The position numbers and the translations under genes were made by a program. Below are positions 7,788 through 15,743 of a stretch of DNA of 64,000 nt, one piece after another. The notes under the pieces were generated by a model. The model was not told where the DNA came from. It worked only from the letters and a program-made list of their open reading frames with translations, and did no database searches. The DNA is taken from assembly GCF_008642275.1 (NCBI RefSeq), contig NZ_CP029189.1, positions 1,607,001 through 1,671,000 of the forward strand, in the 5' to 3' direction. This DNA comes from Streptomyces venezuelae. GTDB taxonomy: Bacteria > Actinomycetota > Actinomycetes > Streptomycetales > Streptomycetaceae. Each line of letters starts with the position of its first letter. The first letter of the stretch is position 1.

Positions 7788-9926
7788 TCACGGTGCGGGG
7801 TCCGGGGTCGCCGGGGGCTCGGGGGCCGCCGCGCTCAGCGCCGGGGCGGGGTCGCCGGGTACCGGGGCGCGGTCGCCCGCGGGATCTCCGCCCGGGCCTG
7901 CCGGGCGGGCCGGGACGCCCGGGCGGGCCGAGGCCACCACCGCCCACAGGACCCAGACCACCGCGACCAGGGCCCGCACCCAGGCGGGGCTGAGGGGGGT
8001 CCAGGGGATCATCAGGACGGCCTTGTCGAAGGCGTCCAGCACGGTGAGCCCGGCCAGCAGCAGGGTCAGGCGGGCCAGCCAGGGGCGTGTGGGGCGCATG
8101 ACCAGGCCTGCGCCCGCCCACCACAGGCCGAGCAGGAGGAGGGCGAGCGCCGGAACGATGGTGGCGGTCAGGGGCATGGTGGAGCCCGCCACGTCCAGGA
8201 CCAGACCCGCCAGCCCGGCCAGCGTGGCGGCCGTGCCCAGCCGGGAGCCGCGCAGGCGGCGCCACCACAGGACACCGCCGACGAGCAGCAGCACCGCGGC
8301 CACGGCCAGCGCGAGCTGGGTCTCCACCCGCTCCAGTCCGCGTGCGCCGTACCAGTCGCAGCCGGACGGGAGTTTGCGCGCCTGGACGTTGTAGTCCGCG
8401 CAGACGAGGAGCTGGGCCAGCTTGACCGGTTCGCCGACCAGGCGGGCGGACGCCCCGGAGACCTCGCCCCGGCGGTCACCGCACTGCGGGACCGTGCCGG
8501 GGGTGGAGCCGTCGGGTCCGTCCTGCCAGCAGTTGGCGCGCCCCTGGCCGTCCCACCACACGTCCATGCCGTTGGGCCGGGCGGCGCCGGACTTGTCCTT
8601 GCCCATGACGTTCCCGGCGTACCGGTTGTGGTGGGAGGTGTCGGTCTGCTTCGACCACGCTTCCTCACCGCGGATGAAGGCGGGGACCGCGCTCAGGAAG
8701 AAGCCGGCACGCCGGTGCCCGTACACCCAGTTGTTCTCGTAGAGGTTCCAGTTGCCGCCCGCGGTGATGATGCCGGTGCCCGGCGGCATGGAGATCTGCG
8801 GGCAGACCACGCCCCGCTCGTAGCCGCGCTCGATCGGCGGCTTGGCGCAGGTGCCGTCGGCGACGTACCCGTAGTAGTCCTGGTTGTTGTCGTGGATCAG
8901 GTTCCGCTCGAACTTGGCGTGGTTCTGCGGGAGTCCGGGGTGGCCGGGGAAGGCGCTGTCCATCGAGGCGCCGCCCATGTTCTGGTCGAACTCGTTGTCG
9001 TGCACCCACACCGAGTCGCCCGCGGTGCCGGAGTAGCCGACCATGTTGTGGTGGCTGCGGCAGCCGGTGATCTCGATGGAGTACCGGGGGACCTCGTAGC
9101 CGCGGCCGTCGTTGATGTTCGAGGCGCTGCCCGGGTAGATGCCGGAGTCGCCGTTCCCGTACGACTCGCAGTTCTTGTAGAGCCCGTGGTCGCTGGCGAA
9201 GGTCAGGAAACCGTATTCGTCGTTCCAGCGGGTCAGCACGTCGTCGATGACGAAGCCGTCGCCCGCGAGCACGTACAGCGAGTTGAAGGTGGTGCGCTGG
9301 GCGGTGAAGTTGCGGAAGTAGATGCCGTTGGACTTGTCGGCGCGGATGGCGTTCAGCTTCTGGTACTTGGCGTCGACGACCACGTCGAGCCGTGATGCGC
9401 CCGTGCCCTCGATCTGCAGGTTCGTCTTGCCCAGGATGGCGACGAGGTTCTGGTTGTGGCGGCACTGCACCTGCTGCTCGTAGGACAGGATCTGGTAGCC
9501 GAGCGAGGACTGGGGGGCCTTGAGCGCGGCGCACTCCCCCGTGGGCGTGGGGAGGGAGGGCTCCTCCTCGTACAGCCCGGGGAGGATCGCGATGTTCATC
9601 CCGGGCCGGTCGACGGCGTCGACGGCCTCCTGCAGGTGCCGGTAGCCGCTCTTCTCGCACCGCTCGTACAGGGCGAGGTTGCGCTGCCTGAGGTCTTCGG
9701 GGAAGGCGGATATCCGGCGCTCGAATCCGGGCCGGTCGGTCTTGCAGACGATCAGGTCGGGCTCCGCCGTTCGGTACTCGGGTACCGATCCGGAGCCGTC
9801 CGGGAGGGTGATCGGGCGCTCCTCGTGCGCGCTGGCGGCGGGCGCCGCGACGAGGAGGGACAGGAGGGCGAGGAGGGCGGCGAGGAGCGCCGCCGGCACG
9901 GCAGGGAACCTGCGGGTCCACGACAT
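7788..9926 (-). CDS. Secreted right-handed beta-helix protein with C-terminal membrane domain
   Basis: A 712-residue protein. Residues 1-33 are a Sec signal peptide (PAALLAALLALLSLLVAAPAA, then SAHEERP). Residues about 80-470 form a right-handed parallel beta-helix with repeated N/G/F rungs (IYFRNFTAQRTTFNSLYVLA, NCESYGNGDSGIYPGSASN, DNEFDQNMGG, NLIHDNNQDYYGY). About four hydrophobic segments at residues 545-690 anchor the C-terminus, followed by a Pro/Ala-rich tail. Beta-helix exoproteins bind or cleave polysaccharides, and the NosD type serves copper-site assembly; with a cupredoxin-like lipoprotein next door the latter analogy is tempting but only inferred. It is divergent from hmgA. Confidence 0.85.
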   Translation of the reverse strand: MSWTRRFPAVPAALLAALLALLSLLVAAPAASAHEERPITLPDGSGSVPEYRTAEPDLIVCKTDRPGFERRISAFPEDLRQRNLALYERCEKSGYRHLQEAVDAVDRPGMNIAILPGLYEEEPSLPTPTGECAALKAPQSSLGYQILSYEQQVQCRHNQNLVAILGKTNLQIEGTGASRLDVVVDAKYQKLNAIRADKSNGIYFRNFTAQRTTFNSLYVLAGDGFVIDDVLTRWNDEYGFLTFASDHGLYKNCESYGNGDSGIYPGSASNINDGRGYEVPRYSIEITGCRSHHNMVGYSGTAGDSVWVHDNEFDQNMGGASMDSAFPGHPGLPQNHAKFERNLIHDNNQDYYGYVADGTCAKPPIERGYERGVVCPQISMPPGTGIITAGGNWNLYENNWVYGHRRAGFFLSAVPAFIRGEEAWSKQTDTSHHNRYAGNVMGKDKSGAARPNGMDVWWDGQGRANCWQDGPDGSTPGTVPQCGDRRGEVSGASARLVGEPVKLAQLLVCADYNVQARKLPSGCDWYGARGLERVETQLALAVAAVLLLVGGVLWWRRLRGSRLGTAATLAGLAGLVLDVAGSTMPLTATIVPALALLLLGLWWAGAGLVMRPTRPWLARLTLLLAGLTVLDAFDKAVLMIPWTPLSPAWVRALVAVVWVLWAVVASARPGVPARPAGPGGDPAGDRAPVPGDPAPALSAAAPEPPATPDPAP

Positions 9927-10078
9927 GCGCGTGAGAGTAGAGCAATGTTCATCTTTTGGGACCCCCTACGACCGGATCCGCGCGCACGCCCCCGTTCACA
10001 TCCCCGTTCACATCCCGTCGACCCCTCCCCCATTTCCGGCCTTTCCCGCCGATCTCCGCACCGGGCACGGGCCCGCCG

Positions 10079-10122
10079 TTGACGTGCGAGCCGCGGAATC
10101 CTACTGTCGACCATAGGATTCC
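10079..10122 (+). promoter_or_regulatory. hmgA promoter with overlapping palindromic operator
   Basis: A -35 TTGACG (10079-10084) and a -10 TACTGT (10102-10107) are separated by 17 bases. A perfect 9-bp inverted repeat, GGAATCCTA (10095-10103) and TAGGATTCC (10114-10122), overlaps and follows the -10, an ideal place for a repressor. The binding protein is not known; the GntR regulator gene just downstream of hmgA is the nearest candidate. Confidence 0.7.
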
Positions 10123-10144
10123 TTCGACGGAGCGGGAGCAGCAC

Positions 10145-11458
10145 ATGAGCGAGCAGGCCAGGAAGACGGCGGAGGCCCTGGAGTACCTCACCGGCTTCGG
10201 CAACGAGCACAGCTCGGAGGCCGTCCCCGGCGCGCTGCCGATCGGCCGGAACTCGCCCCAGCGCGCACCTCTCGGCCTCTACGCCGAGCAGCTCAGCGGC
10301 AGTGCCTTCACCGAACCCCGCACCCACAACCGGCGCTCCTGGCTCTACCGCATCCGCCCTTCGGCCGCGCACCCGCCCTTCGCCCGGATCGACAACGGCG
10401 GCCTGCGTTCCGCGCCCTTCACCGAGTCCGTGGCGGACCCGAACCGGCTCCGCTGGAACCCGCTGCCCGACCCGGCCCCCGGCACCGACTTCCTCTCCGG
10501 CCTGTGGACCCTCGGCGGCAACGGCGACGCCGCCCAGCGCGCCGGCATGGCCATCCACCTCTACTCCGCCAACGCCGACATGACCGACCGGGTGTTCAGC
10601 GACTCCGACGGCGAGCTGCTCATCGTCCCCGAGCGCGGCGGACTGCTCCTGCGCACCGAACTGGGACTGCTCGCCGCCCGCCCCGGCGAGATGGCCCTCA
10701 TCCCCCGCGGCGTCCGCTTCCGCGTCGAGCTCCTCGACGCCGACGCCCGCGGCTACGTCTGCGAGAACTACGGCCAGCCCTTCGAGCTGCCGAACCTGGG
10801 CCCGATCGGTGCCAACGGCCTCGCCGCCGCGCGGGACTTCCAGGCCCCCGTCGCCGCGTACGAGGACAGCGAGCGCCCGACCGAGGTGATCAACAAGTTC
10901 TGCGGCAACCTCTGGTCCGCCACCTACGACCACTCCCCGCTCGACGTGGTCGCCTGGCACGGCAGCCACGTCCCGTACGTGTACGACATGCGCCGCTTCA
11001 ACGTCCTCGGCTCGATCAGCTACGACCACCCCGACCCGTCGATCTTCACGGTCCTGACCTCGCCCTCCGACACCCCGGGGCTCGCGGGCGTGGACTTCGT
11101 GGTCTTCGCGCCGCGCTGGCTGGTCGGCGAGGACACCTTCCGCCCGCCCTACTTCCACCGCAACGTGATGAGCGAATACATGGGCCTCATCGAGGGGGCC
11201 TACGACGCCAAGGCCGAGGGCTTCGTCCCCGGCGGCGGCTCGCTCCACAACATGATGTCCGCGCACGGACCCGACCACGAGACCTTCGAGCGGGCGAGCG
11301 CGGCCGAGCTGAAGCCGCAGAAGATCGACGACGGCCTGGCCTTCATGTTCGAGACCCGCTGGCCGATCACCGCCACCGCGCAGGCGGCAGGCGCCGATCA
11401 CCTCCAGCGCGGCTACGACGACGTGTGGCAGGGTCTGCAGCGCCACTTCCGCGCCTGA
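10145..11458 (+). CDS. hmgA: Homogentisate 1,2-dioxygenase
   Basis: A 437-residue cytosolic iron enzyme that opens the ring of homogentisate to maleylacetoacetate in tyrosine and phenylalanine degradation. Family landmarks are present throughout: [19 protein letters not shown] at the N-terminus, [49 protein letters not shown], and the iron-site segments [16 protein letters not shown] (His and Glu) and [13 protein letters not shown] (His). The length matches the usual 430-445 residues. ATG 10145 follows a GGGAG site; the in-frame extension to 9956 is Pro-rich and lies over the promoter, so it was rejected. A palindromic operator overlaps its promoter, and a GntR-type regulator follows 78 bases downstream. 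Confidence 0.97.
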   Translation: MSEQARKTAEALEYLTGFGNEHSSEAVPGALPIGRNSPQRAPLGLYAEQLSGSAFTEPRTHNRRSWLYRIRPSAAHPPFARIDNGGLRSAPFTESVADPNRLRWNPLPDPAPGTDFLSGLWTLGGNGDAAQRAGMAIHLYSANADMTDRVFSDSDGELLIVPERGGLLLRTELGLLAARPGEMALIPRGVRFRVELLDADARGYVCENYGQPFELPNLGPIGANGLAAARDFQAPVAAYEDSERPTEVINKFCGNLWSATYDHSPLDVVAWHGSHVPYVYDMRRFNVLGSISYDHPDPSIFTVLTSPSDTPGLAGVDFVVFAPRWLVGEDTFRPPYFHRNVMSEYMGLIEGAYDAKAEGFVPGGGSLHNMMSAHGPDHETFERASAAELKPQKIDDGLAFMFETRWPITATAQAAGADHLQRGYDDVWQGLQRHFRA

Positions 11459-11536
11459 CCTGCACTGCATACGCTGCATGCGCCGTACCCTGCATGCCCC
11501 GCACGTCATCCCTGTCCAGCCTTCGGAGATCCACCC

Positions 11537-12286
11537 GTGACCGCCTTCGCCCCCGACTCGCTGGTGCTGAACCGCAAGCTGCCGCTCTGGTACCAGGTGT
11601 CGCAGTCATTGCGCGCCTCGATACTGGGGCGCACCCCGGACGCCTCGCTGCGCCTGCCCACCGAGGAGCAGCTGGCCGGGCACTACGGGGTGAGCGTGCT
11701 GACCATGCGGCAGGCGCTCAAGGAGCTGGAGGGCGAGGGCCTGATCAGCCGGCACCGGCGGCGCGGCACCTTCATCGAGCCGGGCGCGCTGCGCAGCACC
11801 CCGGTCCGGCTGCTGGGCTCGGTCGACGCGATCGTGGCCCAGCAGTCGGGCGACCGCACGACGATCCTCGGGCACGGCCGCTCGGCCGTGTCCGGGGAGC
11901 TGCTGGAGCACTTCCCGGACACGGCCGAGGTGGTCACGTACCGCCGCCTGCGCCACGACCGGGAGAGCGGTGAGCCGACCAACTGGGCGGAGAACGCCGT
12001 CCTCCCGGAGTTCGCCGAGGCGGTGGATCTCGCCGATCTCGAACGCTGGCCGATGACGAAGGTCCTGCGGGACATCGTGGGGGTGCGCATCAGCCGGATC
12101 ACGGACACGGTGGAGGCCCGGCTGGCCGATCCGGAGACGGCCGAGCTGCTCCAGGTGCCGCTGCTGAGCCCGATCCTGCACTACACGGGCGTCACGTACG
12201 ACGAGGACGGCCGGGTGGTGGACGTGGCCCGGATCCGCTACCGGGGCGACCGGTTCTCCTTCACGGTGACGGTCGACGCGCACTGA
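11537..12286 (+). CDS. GntR family (HutC subfamily) transcriptional regulator
   Basis: A 249-residue regulator. Residues about 10-80 form the GntR winged helix (PLWYQVSQSLRASIL, LPTEEQLAGHYGVSVLTMRQALKEL, GLISRHRRRGTFI), and residues about 100-245 form a UTRA effector-binding domain (TYRRLRHDRESGEPTNWAENAVLP, PLLSPILHYTGVTYDEDGRVVD). The GTG start at 11537 has a CGGAGA site. It sits directly downstream of hmgA in the same orientation and may sense an aromatic catabolite and act on the hmgA operator; this is inferred from position only. A strong hairpin follows at 12332-12355. Confidence 0.92.
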   Translation: MTAFAPDSLVLNRKLPLWYQVSQSLRASILGRTPDASLRLPTEEQLAGHYGVSVLTMRQALKELEGEGLISRHRRRGTFIEPGALRSTPVRLLGSVDAIVAQQSGDRTTILGHGRSAVSGELLEHFPDTAEVVTYRRLRHDRESGEPTNWAENAVLPEFAEAVDLADLERWPMTKVLRDIVGVRISRITDTVEARLADPETAELLQVPLLSPILHYTGVTYDEDGRVVDVARIRYRGDRFSFTVTVDAH

Positions 12287-12331
12287 CCGTCCCCGTGACG
12301 GTCGGCGCGCACCGACCCTCCCCGTGACGGC

Positions 12332-12355
12332 CCGCCGCCCGCCTTCGGGCGGCGG
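12332..12355 (+). terminator. Rho-independent-like hairpin after GntR gene
   Basis: CCGCCGCCCG (12332-12341), loop CCTT, CGGGCGGCGG (12346-12355): a perfect 10-bp GC stem. It lies between the convergent GntR gene (ends 12286) and the small minus-strand gene (ends 12363) and could serve both. Confidence 0.8.
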
Positions 12356-12362
12356 CGCGCGC

Positions 12363-12527
12363 CTACTTCTCGTCGTCCTCCCTGGTGCGTTCGCCCTCCG
12401 CCTGGGAGGGCGTGGTCCGCATCGTGTGGGGGTGCTGCCGCTGCTTGCGCTGGGCCTCGTCCATGTCCTCGTCGAGGCGCTCGCCCTCTGCCTGTGACGG
12501 GGTCGTGTATTCGTCGTACTGGCTCAT
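12363..12527 (-). CDS. Small acidic protein of 54 residues with a duplicated TTPSQAEGER motif
   Basis: A short gene below common ORF cut-offs. The product starts MSQYDEYTTPSQAEGERLDE and ends GERTREDDEK. The ten-residue block TTPSQAEGER occurs twice (residues 8-17 and 38-47), so the protein looks like an internal duplication of about 30 residues. It is very hydrophilic, has no signal or membrane segment, and is probably disordered. The start has a strong GAGGAGG site 5-6 bases upstream, and third positions are nearly all G or C, both supporting translation. The function is unknown. It is divergent from the gene at 12640. Confidence 0.72.
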   Translation of the reverse strand: MSQYDEYTTPSQAEGERLDEDMDEAQRKQRQHPHTMRTTPSQAEGERTREDDEK

Positions 12528-12639
12528 GACCGCCTCCTCAGCCTCCTCGGTCGAAACCGTACGAATGCCTATACAAGGAGCCTAGCTCTTCGGCCTGGAC
12601 GCAGCCCGGCCATCGGATCCCGTCGCTACCATCGGCGGC

Positions 12640-13797
12640 GTGAGCGAAGACGTACCGCTGCTTGAGGATCTGATGCCCTGGTCCGTGGGCGGCCTGCGCC
12701 TGGGCCGGGACTGGGTGGCCGCACCCGATCCGGCGGCCCTGCGCGCCCGCTGGGCCGTCCTGGCCGGCTCCGAAGGCGCCGAGCGGGAGCGGCTGTTCCG
12801 CCCGAGCCGCAGCCGTCGGCCCGATGCCGGGGCGGCGGCACTGCCGGGTCAGCGCTCGGCGGCCACGGCCCGTTTCGCCGACGGCCCGGGCCCCTGCCCC
12901 GCCCCCGTACGGGTGCTCCTCGATCCCTTCGACGAGCAGTGGCTGCTGCCCGACCAGCGGCTCATCGACGCGGCCCGCCCCGAGCTGTGGCGGGTGCGGG
13001 ACGAGCACCAGCTGTTCCTCGTCGAAGCCCCGGACCCGCTGGTCACCGCACACCTCCCGGCCGGCCGCCTCGGCCGGATCCGCCCCCTGCACCGGCGCCC
13101 CGGTGGCGCGGAGCCGAATCTCGCCCCCGGCCTGGCGGCCCTGCTCGGCGCGCGCCACGGCGGCCCGGTCACCCCCGAGGACGTCCTGTGCTGGATCCTC
13201 GTGGCGGGCCGTCCGGGCTCCCGCGGGTACGAGATCCCGCTCGCCGCCGATCCCGGGCGCTGGCGGGCGGGGCTGGAGCTGGGGCACCGGCTGCTGGGCG
13301 TGCAGCTGCGCGGCGCGCGCGGCGGTGAGCCGCCCCGGCTGCCCGGCGGGCGCCGCCCGTACGTCCGCTCGGCGGTCACGCAGTGGCCGCGCGAGCTCAC
13401 GTACGACGCCGAGAGCGCGACGCTGGGCCTCGGGAGCGGGACCGTCTCCCCCGTACCGGCCGGGGCCTGGGAGTACGAGGCGCAGGGCGTGCGGGTGCTT
13501 CCGGCGTGGTTCGCCGCCCGCACCGCCCACCGGGGTCCGGACGCCGAGGGTCTGGCCGCGCTGGGGCCGTCGGACTGGCCGCAGGGCTGGACCTCGGAGC
13601 TGCTCGCCCTGGTGACCACGCTGGCGCTGCTGGCCGAACTGGCCGGGGAGCGGGCCGCGTTCGAGCCCGGCCCGGGGCTGTCGGCCGAGGAGTTGCGCAC
13701 GGCCGGGGTGCTGCCGCCGCCGGCCTGGGCGCGGCGCCCGGCCTCGGTGCTCGACCACCAGGAGGAGGGCCCCGGCGGGCAGTTCGCCCTCCTCTGA
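12640..13797 (+). CDS. Protein resembling the C-terminal specificity domain of type ISP restriction/modification enzymes
   Basis: A 385-residue protein. From memory of the family, segments MPWSVGGLRLGR, FDEQWLLPDQRLIDAARPELW, LFLVEAP, RPLHRRPGGAEPNLAPGLAA, WAARR-like ends and the terminal RRPASVLDHQEEGPGGQFAL correspond to the C-terminal (LlaBIII-type) domain annotated in Streptomyces as type ISP restriction/modification enzyme. There is no methyltransferase NPPY motif and no helicase or nuclease motif, so this is a stand-alone domain without visible catalytic parts. GTG 12640 lacks a ribosome site but has TACCAT exactly 7 bases upstream, suggesting a leaderless mRNA. It is unlikely to restrict DNA by itself; its actual role is unknown. 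Confidence 0.6.
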   Translation: MSEDVPLLEDLMPWSVGGLRLGRDWVAAPDPAALRARWAVLAGSEGAERERLFRPSRSRRPDAGAAALPGQRSAATARFADGPGPCPAPVRVLLDPFDEQWLLPDQRLIDAARPELWRVRDEHQLFLVEAPDPLVTAHLPAGRLGRIRPLHRRPGGAEPNLAPGLAALLGARHGGPVTPEDVLCWILVAGRPGSRGYEIPLAADPGRWRAGLELGHRLLGVQLRGARGGEPPRLPGGRRPYVRSAVTQWPRELTYDAESATLGLGSGTVSPVPAGAWEYEAQGVRVLPAWFAARTAHRGPDAEGLAALGPSDWPQGWTSELLALVTTLALLAELAGERAAFEPGPGLSAEELRTAGVLPPPAWARRPASVLDHQEEGPGGQFALL

Positions 13798-13927
13798 ACA
13801 TCCGGGCAGACGCGGGCCCACACCGCACGGCAGCACGACCGGGCGACCAGGGGGACCGGGCGACCGGCGGACAGCCGGGCAGCCGGGCGGCCCGTGGGCG
13901 GCACATCAGCCAGCCGCACGGCCCGTC

Positions 13928-14653
13928 CTACGCTCCCCAGGCCCCCAGCAGCCGGGACACCGTGCGGTCGAACACCTCGTCCATGTCGAGCCCGGCACCC
14001 GGGACCGGCCCCCCGGCGACGAGGGCCGCCGCCAGCCGCGGATACTCCCCCGTGGCCAGCCGGGAGCCGAGCCAGGCCGTCCGTACGCGCTGCTCCTCGG
14101 CTTCGCCCCAGGGGAGCGACCGGGCCCGTTCGGCCATGGCCAGCTCGCTGGCCACGAAGGTCGCGACGGCGGCGTTGACGGCGGCGACGAGCTCCAGCTT
14201 CTCGCCGTCCGGCGCGTCCAGCGGAGCCAGGCAGTCCAGGCTGTACTCCAGGTACCGCAGGGCGTTCGGGCCGAACCCGTAGACGGGGCTGAGCAGGCGC
14301 GGCAGCCAGGGGTGGCGGCGCATCAGCGCCCGCGTCCGGCGGGCCAGAGCGAGCAGGTCGGCCCGCCAGTCACCGGTCGGCGGCGGAAGCTCGTACTCCC
14401 CGCTGACGGCGTCGACCATCAGCTCGTACAGGTCCTCCTTGCGCGGCACGTAGTTGTAGAGGGACATCGTCCCCGCGCCGATCCCGGCCGCCACGCGTCG
14501 CATGGAGACGGCATCGATCCCCTCCTCGTCGGCGATCCGCACCGCCTCGGACGCGATGGACTCACGGCTGTGCGCGGGCCTGGGACCGCGGCCGGCCCGC
14601 TGGGGGCGGGACCAGATCACTTCGGGTTCAGCGGGTCGCCCGCCGGCTGTCAT
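13928..14653 (-). CDS. TetR family repressor with TetR C-terminal domain, probable regulator of the adjacent ABC exporter
   Basis: A 241-residue regulator. After a 25-residue lead, the helix-turn-helix spans about residues 27-75 (HSRESIASEAVRIADEEGID, SMRRVAAGIGAGTMSLYNYV, KEDLYELMVDAV), followed by the tetracycline-repressor-like C-terminal domain (RTRALMRRHPWLPRLLSPVYG). The start at 14653 has GAGGTGAT upstream. It is transcribed divergently from the ABC exporter genes, and the 75-bp gap holds a palindrome, repeated inverted inside the first codons of the ABC gene. By family precedent it represses both promoters until a transported compound binds. Confidence 0.92.
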   Translation of the reverse strand: MTAGGRPAEPEVIWSRPQRAGRGPRPAHSRESIASEAVRIADEEGIDAVSMRRVAAGIGAGTMSLYNYVPRKEDLYELMVDAVSGEYELPPPTGDWRADLLALARRTRALMRRHPWLPRLLSPVYGFGPNALRYLEYSLDCLAPLDAPDGEKLELVAAVNAAVATFVASELAMAERARSLPWGEAEEQRVRTAWLGSRLATGEYPRLAAALVAGGPVPGAGLDMDEVFDRTVSRLLGAWGA

Positions 14654-14691
14654 GGCTCAGATCACCTCGTCGTCTCCCCACCATCTTAGTT

Positions 14692-14706
14692 ACGTACAGC
14701 GTACGT
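14692..14706. promoter_or_regulatory. Operator 1 of TetR/ABC pair
   Basis: ACGTAC-AGC-GTACGT is a perfect 6-bp-arm palindrome in the divergent gap. A possible promoter for the ABC genes, TTACGT (14690-14695), 18 bases, TACGGT (14714-14719), overlaps it and would start transcription close to the ATG at 14727. It is part of a 16-bp block (14694-14709) that recurs inverted at 14733-14748. Confidence 0.65.
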
Positions 14707-14726
14707 AGTGAGGTACGGTGGCGCAC

Positions 14727-15743
14727 ATGACTACTACGTACGCTGTACTTAGTGAGGGTCTGGAGAAGAACTACGGAGAGGTCCACGCCCTGCGCGGCCT
14801 CGACCTCGCCGTCCCCGAGGGCACGGTCTGCGGCCTCCTCGGCCCCAACGGCGCGGGCAAGACCACCGCCGTCCGGATCCTCACCACCCTCACCGCACCC
14901 ACCGGCGGCCGCGCCCTCGTCGCCGGTCACGACGTCAGCCGGGATCCCGCGGCCGTCCGCCGCGCCATCGGCGTCACCGGCCAGTACGCCTCCGTCGACG
15001 GGGACCTGACCGGCCGTGAGAACCTCCGGCTCTTCGCCCGGCTGGCCGGACTGCGCGGCCGCGCAGCCCGGGCCCGCGCGGACGAACTGCTGGAGCGCTT
15101 CGGTCTCACCGAGGCCGCCGACCGCACGGCCACCACCTGGTCCGGAGGCATGAAGCGGCGCCTGGACCTGGCCGCCGGCCTGGTCACCCGCCCCCGGGTG
15201 CTGTTCCTCGACGAGCCCACCACCGGCCTGGACCCGGCGGCCCGCGAGCAGATCTGGGCGGCGGTGCGGGAGCTCGTCGAGAAGGGCGGCGAGGGCACCA
15301 CGGTGCTGCTCACCACGCAGTACCTGGAGGAGGCCGACCGGCTGGCCGACGACATCGTGGTCGTCGACCGCGGCCGGGCCGTCGCCACCGGCACTCCGGC
15401 CGGGCTGAAGGCCCGGATCGGCGCCCGCGCCGAGGTCACCGTCGCGGAGCGCGGGGCGCTCGGCCGCGCCGCCGCCGCGCTCGACCACCTCACCGGCGGC
15501 CGGCCCCTGCTCGACGAGGAGCGGCTGACCGTGGGCGTCACCGTCCTCGACGGCGCTCTCGCCGGCGGCGGGGGCGGTGGCCTCACCCTGCCGCGGATCA
15601 TCCGGGAACTCGACGCCGCCGGCGTACCGGTCACGGACGCGACCCTGCGCCCGCCCACCCTGGACGAGGTCTTCCTGCGCCTGACCCAGCCCCACGGCAC
15701 CGCCGTCGAGGCCGCCACCGCCGATCAGGAGTACGCCGCATGA
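14727..15743 (+). CDS. ABC transporter ATP-binding protein, daunorubicin-resistance (DrrA-like) type
   Basis: A 338-residue cytosolic ATPase. Walker A GPNGAGKTT (about residues 39-47), signature WSGGMKRRLDLA, Walker B RVLFLDEPTTGLDP and the switch region TTQYLEEADRLADDI are all intact. The C-terminal extension ending in PPTLDEVFLRLT is typical of DrrA-like drug exporters. The ATG at 14727 is preferred to GTG 14718 because TACGGT lies 7 bases upstream (leaderless pattern) and family members begin shortly before the first strand; GTG 14718 with a GAGG site 4-5 bases away remains possible. The stop overlaps the permease start by 4 bp (ATGA), implying translational coupling. Confidence 0.93.
   Translation: MTTTYAVLSEGLEKNYGEVHALRGLDLAVPEGTVCGLLGPNGAGKTTAVRILTTLTAPTGGRALVAGHDVSRDPAAVRRAIGVTGQYASVDGDLTGRENLRLFARLAGLRGRAARARADELLERFGLTEAADRTATTWSGGMKRRLDLAAGLVTRPRVLFLDEPTTGLDPAAREQIWAAVRELVEKGGEGTTVLLTTQYLEEADRLADDIVVVDRGRAVATGTPAGLKARIGARAEVTVAERGALGRAAAALDHLTGGRPLLDEERLTVGVTVLDGALAGGGGGGLTLPRIIRELDAAGVPVTDATLRPPTLDEVFLRLTQPHGTAVEAATADQEYAA
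14736..14750. promoter_or_regulatory. Operator 2, inside the first codons of the ABC ATPase gene
   Basis: ACGTAC-GCT-GTACTT is the inverted copy of operator 1 with one arm base changed; the 16-bp block ACTACGTACGCTGTAC matches exactly. The centres are 44 bp apart, about four helical turns, so two dimers could sit on one DNA face. It falls within codons 4-8 of the ABC gene. Confidence 0.6.
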
